Source: CAWBRT01 sp963696525
Lineage (GTDB): Bacteria; Acidobacteriota; Terriglobia; Terriglobales; Acidobacteriaceae
Assembly (NCBI GenBank): GCA_963696525.1
Contig: CAVOKO010000011.1
Location: 186,001-250,000 of the forward strand
DNA length: 64,000 nt
Direction of reading: 5' to 3'
Below the pieces are notes generated by a model. That model was not told the DNA's origin and ran no database searches. It saw only the letters and a list, made by a program, of their open reading frames with translations. A program made the position numbers and the translations under genes. This document shows, in pieces, positions 41,463 through 49,939 of the stretch (position 1 is its first letter; each line of letters begins with the position of its first letter).

Positions 41463-43622
41463 TCAGCGTTGTGGATTGGGCGGCGTGGTGGGCTGATTCG
41501 GCTGGCCGGGTCCCGGATAATTCGGCTGATTCAGCAACGGCTGGGTCGAAGTCCCCTTGGGTGGAACCTCCTGCGAAACCGGGGTCGGCAGGTTTCTGGT
41601 CGGAGCCGCGTCGGGTGTGAGTGGCAAATTGCTGATTTTGCCGGTCTCGGCGTCGGCCAGCAGGATGCCGTTGCGCTCCAGCGTGCGCGACATCACCTGG
41701 TCGAAGTTGACGCGCGATTTGGCGTAGGCGATTTTGGCCGCCAGCAGGTTCTCCTCGGCCGTAGCCAAATTGGTTTCCTGCTGGAAGACCAAGTAACTGG
41801 TCGAGGCGCCAAACTGATACTTTTTCTGTTCCGCCTGCAGGTTTTCCCGCGCATAACGCTCCGCCTCAACCGCCGCGTCCACGCGGGCCTTGTTCTGCTG
41901 CAAGGCGAACTGCGCGTTGCGAACGGCGATGATGACCTGATTCTCCAACTGCTGCAAACGCACCTGCGCCTGGCGGATTTCCAGCTCGGAGCGCACTTGG
42001 ACCGACTGCGCCTGGCGGTTGCGAATCGGTATGGTCAGGTTCAGCGCCACGCCTTTATCCGGTCCGCTGCTGTTGAATAAGTTGCTGAACGCCGTGCCGT
42101 AGCCGGATGGAGAAGGGAACGGCGGAGTGCAGAGCGGAGTGCCGATAAAGCGTCCCGCGTAGGGGGTGGACGACGTTGCAGCCGTGCAAAGACTGCTGTT
42201 AAAAGTGCCCGCCAGTGAAGAAGAGCCGTAGAAGCCCACCAAGTCCAGCGTGGGCAGCAGTCCGTTAGCCGCCGCCTTGGCGTTGAGTTGCCGGTTCTTC
42301 AGGTCGATTCGCGCCTGCGCCAGAGTGGGGTTTTTCATCACCGCCTCGGTGATCAAGTCCTGCGTCGGTTCAACCGCCTCGGTGAGGGGGATGACCATCG
42401 TATCGGTCGGAACAATCGGCGCGAAGCTCACCTGCGCAGCTCCCAGGTTGCGGCTGAGCGCGTTAATGGTGTAGAGCTGTTGCAATTGCAGGTTGGTCTC
42501 AGAGACGATGACGTTCTGGCGCGCGGTTGCGACCTGCGACTCCGCGTTGGTCACATCGATCGGAGCCAGCGTACCGATCTGCAATTGCTTCTTGTTGTCG
42601 GAGAGCGTACGCTCGGCAAACGCCAGGGTCTCCTTCTTCACCCGCAAGTCTTCGAAAGCGCTCACCAAGTCCCAGTAGATGTCCTGTATCTGCGCTACGG
42701 TAGAGATAATCTGCTGGCGAAACGATTCGTCCGTGATCGTGCGATTGTTTTTGGAGATCGTGATAAAGCGGTTATTGATTGCCCAGCCCCGGCCCTGTAA
42801 CAGGTGTTGCGTAAGCGTCAGTTGGAAACTCGATGCCAGCTCAGGAACGAACGAGGCGAAGATGCTGTCGGTGGTAATCCGCGAGTTGTTGAATGTGAGC
42901 CCCAGGTTTGTTCCGGTGGCGAATCCCTGCGAGTAAGTGAAGTTTGCGGTACTCGTATTCTGCGAGACTTCCAGTTGCCCGGTCGAGGTGCCTGCCTGCG
43001 GGAAAATTGCGCGTTGAATTTGCAGATTGCTGACGACGGATGGATCGAACTGCGGCGCAGCCGGACCGGCGCCGAGCGACGACAGAACCAGGCCAGACGT
43101 GCCCGCGCCCGCGCCGCCCGTGCCGGCGGTGGTGCCGCCCGCACTGCTGCCGGTTGAGGTGAGCGCGCCTCCGGACACCCCAGTTCCGGTTCCGCCGGGG
43201 GTGCCCGATACCACGCCGGTGGCGACGCCCAGCGGTGTACCGCCGCCTTTGGTACGCAGAATATCGGTATCGGCGATCGGCAGGTTGTAGCGTGCAATGT
43301 CGATGTCGAGGTTATCCTGCAGCGCAATTGTGATGGCATCGCTCATCGAGAGCATGATTACGCCATTTTTGATCAGCGAGTCGAGCCGCGGCGAATTCCT
43401 GAGGTTTACCTGCGGAACGCCGCGGCTTGTGTAGGGACCAGTCACGGTTAGAATCGATTTGGGCGCACCGTAATTTTTGATGACGGCCTGATTGGTCGGG
43501 GCGTCGGGAAGGGGCTTGCCGCCCGCGTCCTGCTGAGCGGAACCTGCGGTGACCATCAGTGCGAGCGAGGCCACTACCACGGCCGCCTGAGTCGAAATGG
43601 CAAGGGAGCGCAAGGCTGGCAT
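41463..43622 (-). CDS. TolC family outer membrane efflux protein
   Basis: A 719-residue protein, longer than typical TolC (about 450-500). It has a signal peptide (about 1-30), an N-terminal extension of about 90 residues, a Gly/Thr/Ser-rich insertion (about 130-185, VSGTPGGTGTGVSGG and similar), then two outer-membrane-factor repeats with long helices (for example QIQDIYWDLVSAFEDLRVKKETLAFAERTL; QQNKARVDAAVEAERYARENLQAEQ). A Pro/Gln-rich tail ends it. The start at 43622 has GGAGA eight bases upstream. No pump or adaptor genes adjoin it, so the export system it serves is unknown. Confidence 0.85.
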   Translation of the reverse strand: MPALRSLAISTQAAVVVASLALMVTAGSAQQDAGGKPLPDAPTNQAVIKNYGAPKSILTVTGPYTSRGVPQVNLRNSPRLDSLIKNGVIMLSMSDAITIALQDNLDIDIARYNLPIADTDILRTKGGGTPLGVATGVVSGTPGGTGTGVSGGALTSTGSSAGGTTAGTGGAGAGTSGLVLSSLGAGPAAPQFDPSVVSNLQIQRAIFPQAGTSTGQLEVSQNTSTANFTYSQGFATGTNLGLTFNNSRITTDSIFASFVPELASSFQLTLTQHLLQGRGWAINNRFITISKNNRTITDESFRQQIISTVAQIQDIYWDLVSAFEDLRVKKETLAFAERTLSDNKKQLQIGTLAPIDVTNAESQVATARQNVIVSETNLQLQQLYTINALSRNLGAAQVSFAPIVPTDTMVIPLTEAVEPTQDLITEAVMKNPTLAQARIDLKNRQLNAKAAANGLLPTLDLVGFYGSSSLAGTFNSSLCTAATSSTPYAGRFIGTPLCTPPFPSPSGYGTAFSNLFNSSGPDKGVALNLTIPIRNRQAQSVQVRSELEIRQAQVRLQQLENQVIIAVRNAQFALQQNKARVDAAVEAERYARENLQAEQKKYQFGASTSYLVFQQETNLATAEENLLAAKIAYAKSRVNFDQVMSRTLERNGILLADAETGKISNLPLTPDAAPTRNLPTPVSQEVPPKGTSTQPLLNQPNYPGPGQPNQPTTPPNPQR

Positions 43623-44007
43623 TCTCTTTTTCTCCGGATTATGAGTGCTGATCGGTGCTTGATTCATTCGATAGTTCATTCGACGATGAGTATGGTGTCT
43701 TTAAATCTTTCCGCACGGCTGCTGATTTCCAAACGGATGCTGAAAGGTGCAAGTTTTATTTCCATCGCGCCATGGACATCCGGCAAATTCCCAACTGTCT
43801 GCCGCCGACTTCACCCCCACTACGCACATCTACAGTGCATGTCAGGGACCCCACTCGCAGCAGCCGAGCAGATTCACGAAAACGCCGAGAAATGCAATAG
43901 TATATCCGACCGGGTAATTTGCACGGTGATGCGTATCCCGGCGAAGCTCATGCTACGGCGTTGGCAAGAAAAGGCTCGTCGCATACAACGGACATCAAGA
44001 TCGTCAT
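43623..44007. other. Intergenic region, nothing assigned
   Basis: 385 bases between divergent genes. The several open frames overlap one another and lack ribosome sites. No hairpin or RNA gene recognised. Confidence 0.4.
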
Positions 44008-44295
44008 ATGAACCTGTTGACTGCAGTGCTCCTGATAGCGCTCTTCGTCGCGTATCTCCCCGCTTTAGGTCTGTTCCATCTCATGATTTTCAGGGTGAAC
44101 CGACATTTGCCGATGAGGGAAAAGATCCCGCATTCGTTATATTTGGGAGGTTGGCGGCGTCTCCGGGATCAATATAAAGGTTTTTACCCCAGGAGCGTCC
44201 TGTACGAGTTGACGCTCTCATCCAGTGTGGTTTTTTTCATTCTAGCCATTGTCATTGTTGTTTTGCGGGTCTGGGCTTATGTGACAGGTCGGTAA
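44008..44295 (+). CDS. Small membrane protein, function unknown
   Basis: A 95-residue protein with two hydrophobic helices (about 4-27 and 71-90) and a basic central loop (MREKIPHSLYLGGWRRLRDQYKGFYPRS shortened here by family-independent reading). Both termini probably face the same side. No ribosome site is obvious. It lies 75 bases upstream of truA on the same strand. No family recognised. Confidence 0.55.
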   Translation: MNLLTAVLLIALFVAYLPALGLFHLMIFRVNRHLPMREKIPHSLYLGGWRRLRDQYKGFYPRSVLYELTLSSSVVFFILAIVIVVLRVWAYVTGR

Positions 44296-44370
44296 GCTCT
44301 TTATCGAGAACTGTTGCAGATCCGTAATATTAACCAAATGTTGTCGAACCAAAGCCCGAGGAACTCTTAA

Positions 44371-45150
44371 TTGTTGCGCACTCTCAAGCTCACCATCAGC
44401 TACGACGGTTACGAATACCACGGCTGGCAGGTGCAACCGGGAACCCCGACCGTACAAGGCGCGCTGGCTCACGTGATCGAGAGCGTGACCGGAGAAAAAC
44501 TTTTGCCGCAGGGCTCCGGGCGAACCGATGCCGGGGTGCATGCGCTGGCCCAGGTTGCGAGCTTCCAAACCGAGTCGCGAATTCCGCCGGAAAACTTCAG
44601 GATCGTGCTCAACGACCGTCTGCCCCCGGCGATCCGCGTGCTCCGCGTGGAAGAGGCGGCAGACGGCTTTCATGCCCGGCATTCGGCACAGGCGAAAAGC
44701 TACGAGTATCGCATCTACCGCGGAGACATTTGTCCGCCGTTCCTGGTCCGCTACGTGACCCATTATCCCTATCCGCTCAACGAGCGATTGATGGCCGAGG
44801 CGGCGCCGCTGATCATCGGCCAGCACGACTTCACCTCGTTTGCGGCAGCCGATTCCGACCGCAGCCAACGGCTGCAAGAGGCGGATTCCGTTCCACCCAG
44901 ACATATCGGGAACGTGCGCACCATCTTCGAGTCGCAGCTGGAGCGGCAAGCAGATTTGCTGGTCTATCGAGTGCGCGGCGACGGCTTTCTGCACCACATG
45001 GTCCGTAACCTGATGGGGACGTTTTTGCTGGTTGGCAAGGGAACCCTGGCGCCTGCCGATGTGCGGCGCATACTGGAGCTGCGCGACCGCTCTGCCGCCG
45101 GGCCGACCGCTCCCGCCAGCGGGCTGTTCCTGGTCGCGGTGGAATACTGA
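44371..45150 (+). CDS. truA: tRNA pseudouridine synthase A
   Basis: A 259-residue enzyme that makes pseudouridine at positions 38-40 of tRNA anticodon stems. The catalytic Asp53 lies in GSGRTDAGVHALAQ, the opening LTISYDGYEYHGWQ is typical, and the C-terminal half shows DFTSFAA and DGFLHHMVRNLMGT. Translation must start at a TTG (44371 or the adjacent 44374), as no ATG precedes the conserved opening. Length is normal for the family. Confidence 0.93.
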   Translation: MLRTLKLTISYDGYEYHGWQVQPGTPTVQGALAHVIESVTGEKLLPQGSGRTDAGVHALAQVASFQTESRIPPENFRIVLNDRLPPAIRVLRVEEAADGFHARHSAQAKSYEYRIYRGDICPPFLVRYVTHYPYPLNERLMAEAAPLIIGQHDFTSFAAADSDRSQRLQEADSVPPRHIGNVRTIFESQLERQADLLVYRVRGDGFLHHMVRNLMGTFLLVGKGTLAPADVRRILELRDRSAAGPTAPASGLFLVAVEY

Positions 45151-45208
45151 AAATTTTAGTTTTGAAATTTGGAATGTGGTTTGAATCTTCAGAAATTCGC
45201 GAGCCGAA

Positions 45209-46084
45209 ATGAATACAAACGAAAATGTCATGAATGCGATAGACCTCGATCACGCTGGAGTTGCCGGGCGCGATCTCGACCTGCTGGCCGCAGCCTTCGA
45301 ACGGCTTGGGTTCACCTTGACGCCGCGAGCGCGGCACTCCGGCAGGCGGACCCCAGACGGCCCTGTGGAACCATTCGGCACCGCCAATCGCTGCATCATG
45401 CTGCGCCGGGGATACCTGGAGCTCATCGCGATTGTCGACCCGAGTTGCTATTGCAACGGGCTGGAGCGCTTCCTGGCGCGGCGTCCGGGGCTGCATATTA
45501 TCGCCCTCTCAATTGGCGACGAGTTGGAAAACCTACGGCGTCTCCGACAAGCGGGCATAGACATCCCGGGCGTCGCCTGGTTGGAGCGTCCCGTCGACGA
45601 CGCTGATCCGAACGGACTGCGCGCACGCTTCGCCCGGCTGCCGCTGCCGGACGCGCCGGAGGGCCGCATCCAGTTGATTCGCCATCTCACGCCCGAAGCC
45701 ATCTGGCAGCCGCGCTTCCTGGACCATCCAAACCACGCGGCCGGCTTGGAGGAAGTTGTGCTTGCGGTGGAGAATCCGGCGGAATCGGCGGCGCGTTTTT
45801 CCTTGCTTGCAGGCCGCCCCGCAACGGCCGACGCAGCCGGCGGATACGCGCTGAACTTGGAGCACAGCCGCTTGCGCCTGCTGCCGGCTGAGGCGCTCGG
45901 CGCGGAGCTGCCGGAAGTCGTGATTGATTCATTACCGCTAATTGCCGCCATCGCCATTCGTACGGACGACGGCGCGAAGGCGATGCGGCGGCTCGTAAAG
46001 GGCATTGCGCATCGTGAAACCCCCGATGGGGTGGTCGTCGCACCGGAGGCAGCCGGAGGAGCGGCCATCATCTTCAAGGGATAG
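45209..46084 (+). CDS. VOC/glyoxalase-like protein
   Basis: A 291-residue protein of the vicinal-oxygen-chelate fold, glyoxalase-like type. The opening IDLDHAGVAGRDLDLLAAAFERLGFTLTP is the usual beta-alpha unit with the first metal-ligand His. GYLELIAI carries the Glu region, and a second related half starts near residue 178 (GLEEVVLAVENPAES). These proteins bind a metal and act on small organic substrates. The substrate is not predictable. It lies 58 bases after truA in the same direction. A start at the internal ATG seven codons in is possible. Confidence 0.78.
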   Translation: MNTNENVMNAIDLDHAGVAGRDLDLLAAAFERLGFTLTPRARHSGRRTPDGPVEPFGTANRCIMLRRGYLELIAIVDPSCYCNGLERFLARRPGLHIIALSIGDELENLRRLRQAGIDIPGVAWLERPVDDADPNGLRARFARLPLPDAPEGRIQLIRHLTPEAIWQPRFLDHPNHAAGLEEVVLAVENPAESAARFSLLAGRPATADAAGGYALNLEHSRLRLLPAEALGAELPEVVIDSLPLIAAIAIRTDDGAKAMRRLVKGIAHRETPDGVVVAPEAAGGAAIIFKG

Positions 46085-46175
46085 TCGGCAGGGACCAGGC
46101 TCCTGAGCTAGAATAGTCCTATCCCAAAACCCACCGGCAGTAGCGCCTGTTGGGGCAGAATCACAGAGGAAACCC

Positions 46176-46559
46176 GTGGCCACGGAAACGACCCAAATGG
46201 AACCGATCGTAAGCTCAAACGCCGCTCAGATACCACAATTACCCAATCACAAAGTAAAGATCAAGATGCCTTTGCAGCGTGCCTGCAATGAAAAGAACGA
46301 TAAGGGCAAGCTGTGCGGTGGGCACCTGAAACGGTGGTTCTACAGCTTCGACACAGTAGAATGCGCCTGTGGGGACGTGGAGCGCGCCTGGGGGAAGCAT
46401 GCCGAAGTGTACCGCTGCGGGCATTGCAAGACGGTCTATCTGCCGAATCCAGAGGAGCCCAAGGGTAAGAACGTGGCAGGCATCGGGCAGATCACCATCG
46501 TCGGACTGCCCCTGGGGAAGGACGAAAAAACTGCCGTAAAGGACGAAAAAGAGACATAA
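46176..46559 (+). CDS. Small zinc-ribbon-like protein
   Basis: A 127-residue protein with GTG start. Six to seven cysteines form pairs (AC near 37, LCGGHLKRW, ECACGD, YRCGHCKTVYLP), suggesting one or two zinc ribbons. The region after LPNPEEP is a charged, probably flexible tail rich in Lys and Glu. No DNA-binding or enzymatic motif is recognised. It may be a regulatory or scaffold protein. A terminator follows. Confidence 0.65.
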   Translation: MATETTQMEPIVSSNAAQIPQLPNHKVKIKMPLQRACNEKNDKGKLCGGHLKRWFYSFDTVECACGDVERAWGKHAEVYRCGHCKTVYLPNPEEPKGKNVAGIGQITIVGLPLGKDEKTAVKDEKET

Positions 46560-46667
46560 AAGCCACAGATTGTGCAGCGATTCTGTGTCCGATAATGATT
46601 TGTTGTGTCCGATAATGCGCTCCGCTCGCCCTTGCTGCTTATCCGACAAGTACTAGGGGCTACCTAG

Positions 46668-46696
46668 CCCGGCCATTGCCTGATGGCTGGGTTTTT
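46668..46696 (+). terminator. Rho-independent terminator
   Basis: CCCGGCCAT (46668-46676) pairs with ATGGCTGGG (46683-46691) with one G-T pair, followed by TTTTT. Ends the zinc-ribbon gene transcript about 110 bases downstream of its stop. Confidence 0.75.
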
Positions 46697-47009
46697 CGTT
46701 CTTGGGTAAACCCCGATGATGTCCTAAGAGTTGATGTTTTAAAAATAAAACAAGAAATAGAAACAAGATAGGTTTGGATGTTGCAAGTAGAACAAGTCAA
46801 GTAGAACAAGTAAAGACAAACCCTTTGGTGTCCTGAGCCCCAATATATGTCTTTATGATTCTATGGACAGAACAAACAGACTAAGAGAGAGCGTGGCTAG
46901 TGGCCGGATAGGTCCAGCAGCTCTGTTAGCCTCCGGCATTAGCAGTTGTGGGATGCAAGCCTAGCTTTAGTATCTTATTCTCGATAGTTATAGGGTTACA
47001 GTTGTCGTA

Positions 47010-47089
47010 GTTCTAGGGGGATACTTGTCGTTCTAGAAGGACACTTGTTGTACTAGAGGGACACTTGTCGTTCTAGAGGAACACTTGTC
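47010..47089. repeat. 20-bp tandem repeat, four copies
   Basis: Units start at 47010, 47030, 47050 and 47070 with consensus GTTCTAGAGGGACACTTGTC and one to four changes per copy. No spacers lie between units, so this is not a CRISPR array. Confidence 0.9.
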
Positions 47090-47225
47090 ACAGTAACTCT
47101 CAATCCACGTGAGAACAGCGTAGGGCGGACCACCCGCTAAGGTAATCTACCCTGGGTCTTCTCCGACATGCACATTCTCTGTGGAAATTCCGGAGAGAGT
47201 AGGCGAAGATCGGCAAAATGTGCTA

Positions 47226-47252
47226 TTTCTGTCAGGACATCCCTGACAGAAA
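47226..47252. promoter_or_regulatory. Perfect 11-bp inverted repeat upstream of the histidine kinase gene
   Basis: TTTCTGTCAGG (47226-47236), spacer ACATC, CCTGACAGAAA (47242-47252), ending about 100 bases before the kinase start. The arm CTGTCAGG recurs at about 49671 upstream of the HipA-like gene. It could be an operator for the LuxR-type regulator encoded here or an RNA hairpin. Confidence 0.55.
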
Positions 47253-47350
47253 AGAATTATCCTGCAGACTACACTTTATTCCCATCTAAATTAATAATTC
47301 GGCTGGGTAGATGATACGGTTAGAACTAGAACTAGAAGGAGACGCGACCC

Positions 47351-48007
47351 ATGCCAAGTAATCAAGAGTTGGTCGCGGGCGTGGACGAGGAGAGAAGGCA
47401 TCTCGCGCGCGAATTGCACGACGGATTGGGACAGTATCTAACCGCTCTATTAGCCGGCCTTCGGGTGATCGAGGCCACTGCTGAGCTGCAACGCGTAAAG
47501 GTTCTCGCGCGCCGCCTGACCAAAATTACCCGGTCCGCGCATTCGGAGATTGGACGAATCTCGCGTGGATTGAATCCGACGATTCTCGATGATTTCGGGT
47601 TGCAATGTGCCGTTGAGCGGCTCCTGGAAGATTTTAAAGCAGTGAATAGCGTGGCTGTCGATGCCAGAGTTGCTTTGGGAGATAGTTCGTTACCGATCGT
47701 TGTCCAGACTACAATCTATCGCGTCCTGCAGGAATTGCTTACCAATGTTGCCCGGCACGCGGAGGCGAAACACGTGACGGTGATCGTTAAGGTAGATTCC
47801 GATGTTAGCTTTCTATCCGTGCAGGATGACGGCGTAGGGTTTGATCCAAAGAGTCAAAGAGGAATGGGGCTGCGCAACATAGAGTACCGGGCGAAGATGC
47901 TCGGCGGGTCCTCCGAAATCTGTTCCTCCCCTGGACACAGTGCGGTTATTTCAGTCTCGATTCCGGTCCAGGATCACCCATTGCACCCGGAAGGAGGAAA
48001 GTGCTGA
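47351..48007 (+). CDS. Soluble NarL-type sensor histidine kinase without a sensor domain
   Basis: A 218-residue kinase with only a HisKA_3 dimerisation/phosphoacceptor domain (ERRHLARELHDGLGQYL, His23) and an HATPase_c domain (N-box LLTNVARHA, G1 DDGVGFD, G2 GMGLRNI). There is no membrane segment or PAS/GAF module, so the signal must come through a partner protein. AAGGAGA lies nine bases before the ATG. The stop overlaps the response regulator start by seven bases. Confidence 0.9.
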   Translation: MPSNQELVAGVDEERRHLARELHDGLGQYLTALLAGLRVIEATAELQRVKVLARRLTKITRSAHSEIGRISRGLNPTILDDFGLQCAVERLLEDFKAVNSVAVDARVALGDSSLPIVVQTTIYRVLQELLTNVARHAEAKHVTVIVKVDSDVSFLSVQDDGVGFDPKSQRGMGLRNIEYRAKMLGGSSEICSSPGHSAVISVSIPVQDHPLHPEGGKC

Positions 48008-48666
48008 ATAAAGTCATTCGGGTTTTTTTGACAGATGATCATGTGGTTCTCCGTAGTGGTCTACGACTCCTCATCAACTCACAATCAGACATGAACGTGG
48101 TAGGTGAGGCAGGAGAGGGCCAAGAAGCAGTGCGGCGGGTAAAGGAGTTATCCCCTGACGTAACCGTGATGGATCTCGGTCTCCCTAAGATGAGAGGGCT
48201 GCAAGCGACTGAACTGATCCTTTTGGATAACCCTGCCGCGGTCGTGATTGCATTGACGATGCATGAGGACGAATCGTACGCTCGCTCGTTCCTTGCTGCC
48301 GGCGGTCGCGGGTACGTGCTGAAGCAAGCGGTTGACAGCGAACTGATGGGCGCCATTCGTTATGTTGCGCGGGGACGTATATTCGTCGATCCCCATTTGG
48401 GCGGCGCAATCATCAGTCAATTGCTGACGCGGAATGGATCGAAAAAACTGCAGCCCGTCCTGAGCCACCGCGAGAGCGAAGTGCTGCGGATGTTGGCTTT
48501 CGGGCACACCAACCACGAAGCTGCGATTTGCATCGGGATCAGCATCAAGACGGTTGAAACCTACCGGGCCAGGCTAGCGGAAAAACTTGGCTTGAAATCC
48601 CGGCCGGAAATTGTCCGCTACGCTCTCGAACATAGTGTACTGAGGTCGGAGTCAGACGCCGTCTAA
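48001..48666 (+). CDS. LuxR/NarL-family response regulator
   Basis: A 221-residue two-domain regulator. The receiver has Asp12-Asp13, phosphoacceptor Asp58 (VTVMDLGLP) and the Lys in YVLKQA. The C-terminal LuxR helix-turn-helix runs SHRESEVLRMLAFGHTNHEAA to ISIKTVETYRARLAEKLGLKS. GTG start within the end of the kinase gene, with GGAGG a few bases upstream. The pair is a complete two-component unit. The palindrome at 47226-47252 is a plausible target. Confidence 0.92.
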   Translation: MLNKVIRVFLTDDHVVLRSGLRLLINSQSDMNVVGEAGEGQEAVRRVKELSPDVTVMDLGLPKMRGLQATELILLDNPAAVVIALTMHEDESYARSFLAAGGRGYVLKQAVDSELMGAIRYVARGRIFVDPHLGGAIISQLLTRNGSKKLQPVLSHRESEVLRMLAFGHTNHEAAICIGISIKTVETYRARLAEKLGLKSRPEIVRYALEHSVLRSESDAV

Positions 48667-49017
48667 GCCTTCCTTTGACAACTTCTTCCAAATCAGCGCT
48701 CTGAGCTCGCTGGCGGAGGTTTTGCCTGAAATGAATGATTCGTAAGCGGCAGCAATCCGCGGAAATTCCTCGCGGTGTATCTCACGTAGTGATTCGTGAC
48801 ACAGTACCCCATCCAGCCTGCCCAGCATGATGTCATCATCAGGCTCCGGCTCCAGGAACCATCTGGATCGGAATAGTCCGGAGGGCAAAGCCCTGACACG
48901 GACGACTCTTTCCCGCTCATCGGTGAGCGCGTCTCTGGCCCGCTGTTCGGCGGCTAAGCTGCTCTCCGCATCGAGGACGATCACACTACAATCGCTGATG
49001 ACACACACGTATAGCAT
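48652..49017 (-). CDS. Hypothetical small protein, convergent with the response regulator
   Basis: A 121-residue soluble, acidic protein overlapping the 3' end of the regulator gene by 15 bases. The N-terminus (MLYVCVISDCSVIVLDAESSLAAEQRA) is strand-like and the C-terminal half is helical with charged residues. No motif recognised. Codon use is reasonable but there is no clear ribosome site. It may be a genuine orphan gene. Confidence 0.5.
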   Translation of the reverse strand: MLYVCVISDCSVIVLDAESSLAAEQRARDALTDERERVVRVRALPSGLFRSRWFLEPEPDDDIMLGRLDGVLCHESLREIHREEFPRIAAAYESFISGKTSASELRALIWKKLSKEGLDGV

Positions 49018-49273
49018 CGAGTTTCCTCAACTCAGGCTTGGATTGCTCATTAAAGCACTAATTAGAGTATCGGCAGGTTGGAATTAATCAGTAGTAGGTA
49101 CTGGCGAATTGGTAGTGACGGCGGGTATATAAGGGATTAATAGTTTCGCCTTAACAATGAGCGGACACAGCTCAAGAAGACAGTGGAACCCGACCTTACA
49201 TCTAGAAAGGCGAGTTCCACGCCCCGGGGGAACGGGGGAAAACGAGCAAAGCGAGGGCCGCGACTTGGGTCAG

Positions 49274-49594
49274 TTAGTCTAGCGCGGGCGAATCATTTCC
49301 ACGATTGGCATTTTGCCGCCGAAACATTGCTGCTGCCCACTTCGCAGCCCGAACCAGCAGAGGATCGCCAACCGGACAGTAGGATAAGTCGCGGCACTGT
49401 TTGCAGACCTCTAAGTGTGCTTGAAATCCATCGATGGGATCGAGTCTGTCGTCAGTCCTCAGATCCATGGCTAACCCGGTTTCGACGGGGTCCACGACGG
49501 CTAAGTTCCCGAGGACCGAAGTACTATCCGGCTCGCGCTCCGGACCCATCAGCGTCTTCATTCCAGCGACACTCACTGCAACACCTCGCGACAT
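49274..49594 (-). CDS. Small protein with a Cys-pair motif (zinc-finger-like)
   Basis: Up to 106 residues. The informative part is HLEVCKQCRDLSYCPVGDPLLVRAAKWAA, an H-x3-C-x2-C arrangement with a further Cys-Pro, followed by a helix. It resembles the zinc-binding start of anti-sigma proteins and short acidobacterial proteins of unknown role. An overlapping plus-strand frame (49183-49596) has no such content. The start is uncertain (49594 or 49561). Confidence 0.5.
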   Translation of the reverse strand: MSRGVAVSVAGMKTLMGPEREPDSTSVLGNLAVVDPVETGLAMDLRTDDRLDPIDGFQAHLEVCKQCRDLSYCPVGDPLLVRAAKWAAAMFRRQNANRGNDSPALD

Positions 49595-49939
49595 AAAAAA
49601 ATAGAACAGCCTAAGACATGCAAAGTCGCACGCCAGCTATCAGGAGCTTAGGTTGTCGAACGGCAGCACGTCTGTCAGGGAAACCCGCAAAAAAAACAAA
49701 ATGTGATTACCCGCACTGATCGGGCGTTTTCCCGGCGCTCACTGTCAGTTCCTGCTGAATCGAAGAAAGTATATTTTCGCTGTATCCCGATTCCAGGGTA
49801 GCTGGATCAAAGGTAACTTCGGTACAGTTTTACTTATTACTTTAGCGAATGACAACCATGGCCATTAGGGCATAGGTCGCTCAAGTATTGGCGGTTTCGA
49901 CCGACGTCCGTTTGGCATATCCGAGACGGGACTATCAAC
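49595..49939. other. Upstream region of the HipA-like gene
   Basis: 345 bases, moderately AT-rich. Contains GTCTGTCAGGGA near 49668, which repeats the arm of the 47226-47252 palindrome. No gene seen. Confidence 0.4.

Larger units (their letters stand above)
46697..47350. other. AT-rich upstream region of the two-component pair, with several repeats
   Basis: Contains the direct repeat AAGTAGAACAAGT twice (46785-46797, 46799-46811), the 20-bp tandem array and the 11-bp palindrome listed separately, and TAGAAC triplets just before the ribosome site. No coding frame. It is likely a regulatory region or non-coding RNA locus. Confidence 0.5.

Noticed and set aside
47010..47089. CRISPR array
   Set aside because: The 20-bp units are contiguous with no unique spacers, and no cas genes are present.
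49183..49596. 137-codon plus-strand frame
   Set aside because: Arg/Ser/Pro-rich product with no motif. The opposite strand encodes a credible Cys-motif protein.
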